Assembly (NCBI RefSeq): GCF_002994745.2
Contig: NC_037094.1
Coordinates: forward strand, 45,769,139 to 45,833,138
Source: Rosa chinensis
Lineage: Eukaryota; Streptophyta; Magnoliopsida; Rosales; Rosaceae
Direction: 5' to 3'
DNA: 64,000 nt
Part shown: piece by piece, positions 56,656 to 64,000 of the stretch
Position numbering within the stretch: the first letter of the stretch is position 1
Layout of the letters: each line of letters opens with the position of its first letter
Position numbers and translations under genes: made by a program
The notes under the pieces: model-generated
What the model saw: only the letters and a program-made list of their open reading frames with translations
Database searches by the model: none
Told to the model about the DNA's origin: nothing

Positions 56656-58145
56656 AATCCACAAACCACCCAAAACATATATATTTCACGCAAATATATA
56701 TCTATATGTAGTCATCCGCTCAGGAATGCCTACTAATACCAACTATAGTTTGCAGTTAACTAATAACTCTCAAAACAATTAGGTATTCCCGTTCGTGAAT
56801 GAACTTCATGAGATTACTCACCTCAGAATCCCACTGCGTCTTCTATACAGAACCGAACTAACACTATCACCAACAACTCGTCCAATTCACCTTTTAGAAG
56901 CACCTATTCACCAATGATCTCAAATCAGTAACGATTCATAACCAATTTAAGTCCGAAACCCCTATTTTGAACTAAAATCCCCCAAAGTGACGCCAATCGA
57001 GGCGAAACCACATCCGAGACCTCCCAAAGTCTCTGGAATACGTCCACGATCGATGTGACCAAACCACAAGTCGATCGGACGCTCAAATCCTCACGGATAG
57101 AATAATCGATCCGTATGAAACTGCAAAAATCATAACAATTCCATACGAACTCCAAAATTTGCATATTATATATCGAAACGCTCGTATCAACGAGTAGAAC
57201 ATATACAATACCAAAAACAGTTCCTTAAGTGGCTGGAACACTGCCGAAACGCCACCACAGACGGTGGTGCACCGCCGCCGGCCAAAAACTCATTATTTCA
57301 CGAAACTCCCAACATCAAAGTTCTTCATCTAAGCATGCTTGTGAATTCTCATAACTAGCTCGAAGTCAGAAAACAAGCATAAGGGGTCGAAAACTACCTC
57401 ACAAGCCGTGAACAGTAATCCAATTCGAGTTGATCGAAGTTTCACGTGAATCGATCCAAACAACCACCAAGGATTGATTAACGAGGCTACTCTGAGCTCA
57501 ACCAAGAAGACTTGAAGCCTCGCCGACGTCGGAACAAGGAATTCCGACCGGGTCCGAAATCCACAAACTGAACCGCCTTGCAGCGCCGTCGTGGAGAAGA
57601 ATCGGCGCTAGAGGACACCAGAGGGACGACCAGACGGAGGAGACGATCCTATCTGGAAAGTTTCATCGCCGGAGACCGCCGCAGTTCGCCGGAAAAGTCG
57701 GGTCGGATCGACCGGGTCGGGGTCGGGTCAGTCTGAAATCTTCGATTCTGAAGGTAGCAGCCGAGAGAGAAGAGAGAGAAAGGAGCTGGTTTCCGGAAAA
57801 GGAAATAAGTGAAATAGTAAGTTTCTCCTTCGGGAAACTTCTATTTATGCCAAAATGGAAATTCCTTCCAATGGCCATAACTTTCTCATACGAACTCCGA
57901 TTTACGCATTCCACAGATCCACGAACTCGTATCAACGCTCTCTACAAATTTCGTGAAGGAAATTTTCGGAGAATCCCAACGAATAAAATCTCAACCTTTG
58001 CACACCCTCCTAAAGTCATACTTTCCGAATAAAAATTCATCCGAAACACTTCCGCTCCATCTACGAGCCACGAAACCATCCAATAACCGTAATTTAGATT
58101 CCGGAAAATCCTCGGAAAATAAATACTAATTTCTGGGGCATTACA

Positions 58146-58170
58146 ATTATATATATATATATATATATAT
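58146..58170 (+). repeat. (AT)n microsatellite
   Basis: About 11 AT units directly after the solo LTR's TSD. Confidence 0.95.
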
Positions 58171-58193
58171 AAAACTCACATTTCCCTATACAT

Positions 58194-58349
58194 ATTTTTT
58201 TTTTTTAGATGTAAAAGATTTATTAAAAATTAGAGTGGAGTACATTCTTGCTGCACAAGGTCAAGAATGCAATCTGGTATAACATCAGACCACATAATTC
58301 CTTGTGCAGATTCATAAGCAATGCTTGCTAGTCTATGAGCTATTCTATT
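58194..58349 (-). mobile_element. Severely 5'-truncated LINE, 156 bp
   Basis: A 16-bp TSD, ACATTTCCCTATACAT, is perfect at 58178-58193 and 58350-58365. On the minus strand the insert reads NRIAHRLASIAYES ... DLVQQECTPL and a stop, the end of a LINE RNase H domain, then a short 3' UTR (AATAAATC) and a poly(A) of about 13. Confidence 0.9.
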
Positions 58350-58365
58350 ACATTTCCCTATACAT

Positions 58366-58843
58366 TGAATACCTGCTGCCCAAAAAAACAAAATAACAGC
58401 ATTACAGAAAAACCCTACTCCATACAAACTAATTTAAGAGTGAGGAATTTACATCAAAAGATGATGTAGCTAAATATATTCCAGGAGGGTTGATATTTTC
58501 ATTTTTGAATATATTATTCTTTTTTTTTCATACAGTTGCTATTTACCGTAACACCTCTTATATATTAAAAAATGTTTTAAATTAACCTATAGTATAAGGA
58601 TATTTACGTAAATTCACCATACTTTGAGTTCTAGTATAGATTTAAATTATGTTTTATTTATAAAAAAAATAATAATATAGATTTAAATTATGTTTTATTT
58701 ATAAAAAAATAATAATATAAATTTAAAATTAGTCGAAAGACAATAATGTTAAAGAGAGAGAAAGGAGTAGATTGCCAATTCGAGTGTTGCTTCCGGCAGC
58801 AGTGAATCAGATTGAATGAGTTGACAAAAAAGAATCAGATTGA
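58366..58843. other. Upstream region of the double JmjC gene
   Basis: Very AT-rich. A 46-bp tandem repeat (TTTAAATTATGTTTTATTTA with AT-rich tail) occupies 58630-58720. The stretch lacks the TATA/leader sequence seen before the other JmjC gene, so the promoters differ. Confidence 0.55.
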
Positions 58844-61800
58844 ATGGAATTCCAGGCCACGGCGGCGAGATTGAGGCCCCGAGGCACAAAGCGGCCGAAC
58901 GGCGGTGGTTTGGTGGAGAAGCAGGCCGAGGGTATTTTGGGAATTCAGAACGACGACGGAACAATTGGAGAAGATGTGGAGCCAGCAGCGCCGAAGCTTG
59001 TTCCCTGGGGGAGGAAGCGGCGGAGGACAGGATGCGAGGGTATTTTGGGAAATCAAAATGAAGGAGAGGCAAGGGCGGCAAATTGGTGCACAAGGGCTCC
59101 CTTGGACGTGGGGAAATGTTGCCATCAATGTAAGCGAAATTGTAAGCGAAGAGGGGTGCAGTGCACAAGGTGTCCCGAAAGAGGTAAGCGAAATAGGTAT
59201 TGTCTCCCTTGCATACGGAGATGGTATCCCAACACCTCACAGGAAGCCATAGCTGAGGCTTGTCCTGTGTGCCGCGGCAACTGCAACTGCACAGCCTGCC
59301 TTCGGTTGGATGCGCGTTTCAGGCGTTTCGAGAATCGAGACCCGAAAATCGATGAGGAGACCAAGCTGGAGCACTCTAAGTATTTGGTTCATCAGCTGCT
59401 CCCGTATTTGAAGATGATTAGGGATGAGCAGGTGAGTGAGATGGTGGTGGAAGCCAAGAGGCAGGGGTTGCGTGACCTTTCGGAGCTCAAGGTGGACAAG
59501 GCTAATTGCGGTGACGGAGTGCGTATGTACTGCAACAGCTGCAGCACTTCGATTTTTGATTTTCATAGGACTTGTCCCGGATGTGAGTATGATCTGTGCC
59601 TCGGTTGCTGCCGGGAGATTCGAGATGGTAAGTGGAACAAGAGAGCTCAAGCGTCCACATTTGAGTGGAAATGGAGAGCAAGTGAAGATGGAAGCATTCT
59701 CTGCCCCCCAACACACATGAAAGGTTGTGGTAAGCATAATTTAGAATTGAGATGCCTTTTTTCTCAGAATCATGTTATGGAATTGGTAGAGAAAGCAGGA
59801 GAAATAGATGCAAGTTACAATTTTTTGCCTGATCGTAGTGAAACATGTGCATATAAGTGTTCATGTGTTAAACCTGTGGATGATGCCGTTTGCTCAAGTA
59901 GTGGCAGCAGCAGCAGCAGCTCTAAGTTAAGGAAAGCAGCTTCTAGAGTTGCTTCTGATAGTGACTACTTGTTCTGTCCAAGGGTCGGAGAAATCCAAGA
60001 TGAGGATTTTGGGCATTTTCAGTGGCATTGGAAGAGGGGGGAGCCTGTGATCGTTAGCAATGCACTTGAAAATGGATCAGGTTTAAGCTGGGAACCATCT
60101 GTCATGTGGCGGGCATTTAGACAGATAAAGAAAACCAATCATGATAGTGATTTGACAGTCCCCGCCATTGATTGCTGGAATTGGTGTTTTATAGAAATCA
60201 ACCTCCTCCATTTCTTTAATGGCTATTCCAACGGACGGTCTTATGAGACAGGATGGCCTCAGAATCTCAAGCTCAATGACTTCCCATCATCTACCGAGTT
60301 TCACAATCGTCTTCCCCGGCATGGTGAGGAATTTTTATGTTGTCTGCCTTTCAAGGAGTATACTCACCCCAACAAGGGAACTCTGAACCTTGCTATCTAC
60401 TTGCCACCTACCTCAGTAAGGCCGGACATGGGTCCAAAAACATATATTGCCTATGGTTTTACACAGGAGCTTGAACGGGGAGATTCTGTAACCAAGCTTC
60501 ACTGCAATATGTCTGATGCGGTCAATATTCTGACACATTCAGCTGAAGTGGCCCTTACAACTAAACAACTGGCAACTATAGAGAAGTTGAAGAAAAAGCA
60601 CAGGGAGCAAGACGAAAGAGAGATATTTGGGAATTGTCACACAAATGCTGGAAATGGAAGTGGGCCTCAGCAAGAATCAGCTGAAGTATGTGAGGATGGA
60701 GGTGCCTTATGGGACATTTTCCGGATTCAGGATGTTCCGCAGCTGGAGAAATACATCCACAAGCACGTCAATGAATTTATGCATGTGCTCTGTAATCCTT
60801 TGCAGCATGTTACTCATGCTATACTTGATCAGACTGTTTATCTCACTGTAGAGCACAAGAGGAAGCTCAAGGAGGAATTCGGTATCGAGCCGTGGACATT
60901 TGTTCAAAGACTTGGAGATGCTGTTTTCATTCCTGCAGGTTGTCCTCATCAGGTGAGGAACTTGAAGTCTTGTTTCAAAGTTGCACTGGAGTTTGTTTCC
61001 CCTGAGAATGTGGGTGAGTGCTTTCGTTTGACGGAAGAGTTTCGCACACTTCCGACAAACCACAGAGCCAGTGAGGACAAGCTGGAGGTGAAGAAAATGA
61101 TTGTGCATGCTGTTTGTGAAGCTATTAAGGAGATTTCTGGTGAGAATGTGATGGTAAAGAGGGCAAGGGATGTGAAGGCAAAGAGGGCAAGGGCTCCCTT
61201 GGACGTGTCGACAATTTGCCATCAATGTCAGAGAAATGTTAAGGGAAGAGTGGTGTGGTGCACAAGGTGTGTGAGGAAGAGGTATTGTATTCCTTGCATA
61301 CAGAGATGGTATCCCAACACATCAGAGGAAGCCATTGCTAAGGCTTGTCCTGTGTGCCGTGGCAACTGCAACTGCACAGCCTGCCTTCGATTGGATGTGC
61401 CTGTCAGGCGTTTGCAGAATCTAGACCCGAAAATCGACAAGGGTACCAAGCTGGAGCACTGTAAGTACTTGGTTCATCAGCTGCTTCCCTATTTGAAGAG
61501 GATTAGGGATGAGCAGGTGATTGAGATGCTGATCGAGGCTAAGAGGCAGGGATTACGTGATGTTTCGGAGCTCAAGGTGGAGAAGGCTAATTGCGGTGAA
61601 GATGAGCGTATGTACTGCAACAACTGCAGCACTTCTATTTTTGATTTTCATAGGAGTTGTCCTGAGTGTGAGTATGATCTGTGCCTCAGTTGCTGCCGGG
61701 AGATTCGAGATGGCAGGTGGAAGAAGAGAGGGATGGAGGAGAATGCTCAAGTGTCCACATTTGAGTGGAGAGCAAGTGAAGATGGAAGCATTCTCTGGAC

Positions 61801-63304
61801 ACATATGAAATGCTGTGGTAAGCATAAATTAGAATTGAAATGCAAATTTTCTCAGAATCATGTCATAGAATTGGTAGAGAAAGCAGGAAAAATAGATGAA
61901 AGTTACAGTCATTTGCGTGCTAGTAGTGAAACACCTGCACACAAGTGTTCATGTGTTAAACCTGTGGATGATGCCGTTAGCTCAAGTAGCAGCTGCTCTA
62001 TGTTAAGGAAAGCAGCTTCTAGAGATGGTTCTGATGATAACTACTTGTTCTGTCCAAGGGTTGGACAAATCCAAGATAAGGATTTTGGGCATTTTCAGTG
62101 GCATTGGATGAGGGGTGAGCCTGTGATCGTTAGCAATGCACTTGAAAATGGATCAGGTTTAAGCTGGGAACCATCTGTCATGTGGCGGGCATTTAGAAAG
62201 ATAAAGAAGATCAAGCATGATAGTGAATTGACAGTCCACGCCATTGATTGCTGGGATTGGTGTTTTATAGAAATCAACATCCTCCATTTCTTTAGTGGAT
62301 ATTCCAACGGACGGCGTTATAAGACAGGATGGCCTCAGAATCTCAAGCTCAATGACTTCCCATCATCTACTGAGTTTCACAATCGGCTTCCCCGGCATGT
62401 TAAGGAATTTTTATGTTGTCTGCCTTTCAAGGAGTATACTCACCCCAACAAGGGAACTCTGAACCTTGCTATCTACTTGCCACCTACCTCAGTAAAGCCG
62501 GACATGGGTCCAAAAACATATATTGCCTATGGTTTTGCACAGGAGCTTGGACGGGGAGATTCTGTAACCAAGCTTCACTGCAATATGTCTGATGCGGTTA
62601 ATATTCTGACGCATACAGCTGAAGTGCCCCTTACAACTGAACAACTGGCAACTATAGAGAAGTTGAAGAAAAAGCACAGGGAGCAAGACGAAAGAGAGAT
62701 ATTTGGGAATTGTCACACAAGTGCTGGAAATGGAAGTGGGCCGCAGCAAGAATCCGCTGAAGTATGTGAGGATGGAGGTGCCTTATGGGACATTTTCCGG
62801 ATTCAGGATGTTCCGCTGCTGGAGAAATACATCCACAAGCACGTCAATGAATTTATGCATGTGCTCTGTAATCCTTTGCAGCGTGTTACTCATGCTATAC
62901 ATGATCAGACTGTTTATCTCACTGTAGAGCACAAGAGGAAGCTCAAGGAGGAATTCGGTATCGAGCCGTGGACATTTGTCCAAAAACTTGGAGATGCTGT
63001 TTTTATTCCTGCAGGTTGTCCTCATCAGGTGAGGAACTTGAAGTCTTGTATCAAAGTTGCACTGGAGTTTGTTTCCCCTGAGAATGTGGGTGAGTGCTTT
63101 CGTTTGACGGAAGAGTTTCGCACACTTCCGACAAACCACAGAGCCAGTGAGGACAGGCTGGAGGTGAAGAAAATGATTGTGCATGCTATTTGTGAAGCTG
63201 TGAAGGAGATTTCTGCTGAGAATGTGATGACTGAGGTTGTGAAGCCTAGGGGAGGCGCAAGGGAATTAAGTCAAGGTGTAAGGTCCAAGTCTTACAAAAT
63301 GTAA
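58844..63304 (+). CDS. Double-module JmjC protein; both iron-site Asp residues replaced by Asn
   Basis: One uninterrupted frame of 1486 residues. Each half corresponds to the 3.2-kb JmjC gene. Module one: finger 91-155 (CCHQCK ... CPVCRGNCNCTAC), second Cys cluster near 225-260, JmjC about 376-745. Module two: finger about 789-848, Cys cluster, JmjC about 1067-1440. The module period is about 690 residues. The join near 760-790 lacks the first module's stop and repeats RAPLDV, present before both fingers, so an in-frame unequal exchange there is likely. The distal His residues remain (702 and 1394), but the H-x-D motif is H553-C-N555 and H1245-C-N1247. Loss of this Asp normally abolishes Fe(II) binding and demethylation in JmjC enzymes, so a binding or decoy role is possible. 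The ancestral ATG position reads ACG; the ATG used lies 15 bases upstream. Intronless. A non-expressed pseudogene that stayed open by chance is the alternative. Confidence 0.82.
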   Translation: MEFQATAARLRPRGTKRPNGGGLVEKQAEGILGIQNDDGTIGEDVEPAAPKLVPWGRKRRRTGCEGILGNQNEGEARAANWCTRAPLDVGKCCHQCKRNCKRRGVQCTRCPERGKRNRYCLPCIRRWYPNTSQEAIAEACPVCRGNCNCTACLRLDARFRRFENRDPKIDEETKLEHSKYLVHQLLPYLKMIRDEQVSEMVVEAKRQGLRDLSELKVDKANCGDGVRMYCNSCSTSIFDFHRTCPGCEYDLCLGCCREIRDGKWNKRAQASTFEWKWRASEDGSILCPPTHMKGCGKHNLELRCLFSQNHVMELVEKAGEIDASYNFLPDRSETCAYKCSCVKPVDDAVCSSSGSSSSSSKLRKAASRVASDSDYLFCPRVGEIQDEDFGHFQWHWKRGEPVIVSNALENGSGLSWEPSVMWRAFRQIKKTNHDSDLTVPAIDCWNWCFIEINLLHFFNGYSNGRSYETGWPQNLKLNDFPSSTEFHNRLPRHGEEFLCCLPFKEYTHPNKGTLNLAIYLPPTSVRPDMGPKTYIAYGFTQELERGDSVTKLHCNMSDAVNILTHSAEVALTTKQLATIEKLKKKHREQDEREIFGNCHTNAGNGSGPQQESAEVCEDGGALWDIFRIQDVPQLEKYIHKHVNEFMHVLCNPLQHVTHAILDQTVYLTVEHKRKLKEEFGIEPWTFVQRLGDAVFIPAGCPHQVRNLKSCFKVALEFVSPENVGECFRLTEEFRTLPTNHRASEDKLEVKKMIVHAVCEAIKEISGENVMVKRARDVKAKRARAPLDVSTICHQCQRNVKGRVVWCTRCVRKRYCIPCIQRWYPNTSEEAIAKACPVCRGNCNCTACLRLDVPVRRLQNLDPKIDKGTKLEHCKYLVHQLLPYLKRIRDEQVIEMLIEAKRQGLRDVSELKVEKANCGEDERMYCNNCSTSIFDFHRSCPECEYDLCLSCCREIRDGRWKKRGMEENAQVSTFEWRASEDGSILWTHMKCCGKHKLELKCKFSQNHVIELVEKAGKIDESYSHLRASSETPAHKCSCVKPVDDAVSSSSSCSMLRKAASRDGSDDNYLFCPRVGQIQDKDFGHFQWHWMRGEPVIVSNALENGSGLSWEPSVMWRAFRKIKKIKHDSELTVHAIDCWDWCFIEINILHFFSGYSNGRRYKTGWPQNLKLNDFPSSTEFHNRLPRHVKEFLCCLPFKEYTHPNKGTLNLAIYLPPTSVKPDMGPKTYIAYGFAQELGRGDSVTKLHCNMSDAVNILTHTAEVPLTTEQLATIEKLKKKHREQDEREIFGNCHTSAGNGSGPQQESAEVCEDGGALWDIFRIQDVPLLEKYIHKHVNEFMHVLCNPLQRVTHAIHDQTVYLTVEHKRKLKEEFGIEPWTFVQKLGDAVFIPAGCPHQVRNLKSCIKVALEFVSPENVGECFRLTEEFRTLPTNHRASEDRLEVKKMIVHAICEAVKEISAENVMTEVVKPRGGARELSQGVRSKSYKM

Positions 63305-63339
63305 TGGTATGCAGCATGGGAATTATTAGGGATGTGATT

Positions 63340-64000
63340 GTTGGATCGTCTAATTGTTCTCCTGTCGGATCGTGAGCTGCAAAAGCAGGGCCTTAAGACC
63401 ATGAAGAAGATGAAGAAGTCAGTTTCGGACTTTGCTGGTATCATGAGGATTGTTGATATTGATAGGCTTGCAGTCATGAGGTTTAAGGGAGATATCAAGC
63501 TCTGGTTTCGGTACCTTGAGTTCTGTCGACAGCGAAGGAATGGTAGAATGAAGAAGGTAATACTCACACCCCTAGAATGGTTCCTGTTTCTTATTTATGG
63601 TGTTCATTTAATTCTAGACTTCATTACTGCATTGTAAGAATAACTGAAGTGCATTTGGTGCTAATTGCACTCTCCTATTACAATCTATGATCATTTACAT
63701 ATAATTGTGTGTTTCAGATATATATTTTTTTACCTGTTGCATTAAAGTCTGAAATTGCTGAAAGAGGAATGTCTTTCTGCAGATCCTGGCTGATGCAATC
63801 AAATTTCACCCAAAGGTCCCTGGTATCTGGATCTATGCTGCAGCTTGGGATTTTGACCATAATTTGAATGTTGAGCTGCCCATGCTATCATGCAAAATGG
63901 GTTAAGAGTTTGCGCAACTTCAGAAGACCTCTGGATAGAGTATCTTCGCATGGAACTCACATTCCTCAATAAATTAAAGGCTCGGAAGGTTGCTCTTGGA
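63340..64000 (+). pseudogene. UTP6: Partial UTP6 (U3 snoRNP protein) copy, 5'-truncated, frameshifted, runs off the window
   Basis: UTP6 is a component of the small-subunit processome that matures 18S rRNA in the nucleolus. Exon one ends at 63556 and includes KKSVSDFAGIMRIVDIDRLA and IKLWFRYLEFCRQRRNGRMK. The intron is 63557-63782 (GTAATA...CTGCAG). The next exon reads ILADAIKFHPKVPGIWIYAA then, after a one-base loss near 63873, continues in another frame with ATSEDLWIEYLRMELTFLNK to the window end. The N-terminal 70 or so residues are missing; JmjC 3' UTR sequence takes their place. Having an intron, it came by DNA duplication. Confidence 0.8.

Larger units (their letters stand above)
55439..58145 (-). 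mobile_element. Solo LTR, 2707 bp
   Basis: Starts TGTCACGCCCC at 55439 and ends GGGGCATTACA at 58145, giving TG...CA ends, with a perfect 5-bp TSD ATTAT at 55434-55438 and 58146-58150. On the minus strand it begins TGTAATGCCCC, a start I associate with large Gypsy LTRs. There is no internal domain or second LTR, so unequal recombination most likely removed the rest. Orientation is inferred from the minus-strand start. Confidence 0.78.

Overview
This is plant nuclear DNA, almost certainly from a eudicot. It has GT-AG introns, AT-rich spacers and every major class of plant transposon, and its few host genes (a plant KDM3-type JmjC protein, UCP3, an F-box/PP2-B protein, and remnants of NRPB6 and UTP6) are plant types. 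A Rosaceae-like genome would fit, but that is only an impression. All assignments come from reading motifs, terminal repeats and target-site duplications (TSDs) by eye; no database was searched.

Layout. 1-2.9 kb: plastid rpoC2 insert and decayed LINE. 3.2-6.1 kb: intronless JmjC gene. 7.1-8.1 kb: pseudogene of an unrecognised plant gene. 8.3-9.4 kb: hAT MITE. 10.0-15.0 kb: complete hAT element with transposase. 15.2-20.3 kb: NRPB6 pseudogene broken by a deleted Copia element and a Harbinger MITE. 20.9-28.4 kb: short LINE-like retroposon hosting an apparently intact 6.4 kb MULE. 28.5-29.6 kb: second retroposon. 29.8-31.3 kb: UCP3. 31.4-32.0 kb: JmjC tail and NRPB6 tail remnants. 32.2-34.3 kb: third retroposon with a hAT MITE inside, and a Harbinger MITE at its edge. 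34.9-37.4 kb: F-box/PP2-B gene with a Harbinger MITE in intron 1. 38.5-52.4 kb: MULE-like structure holding host gene fragments, split by an 11.7 kb Ty3/Gypsy Tat-type element. 55.4-58.1 kb: 2.7 kb solo LTR. 58.2-58.3 kb: 156-bp LINE tail. 58.8-63.3 kb: double-module JmjC gene. 63.3-64 kb: partial UTP6.

The best host genes are the two JmjC loci, UCP3 and the F-box/PP2-B gene. The 58.8 kb JmjC gene is the most striking: one uninterrupted 1486-codon frame carries two complete zinc-finger plus JmjC modules, and in both the iron-binding Asp of the H-x-D motif is Asn, whereas the single-module gene at 3.2 kb keeps Asp. The window also lets nested insertions be ordered, because many have matching TSDs and one MITE has its empty site in a second copy of the same sequence about 12 kb away.
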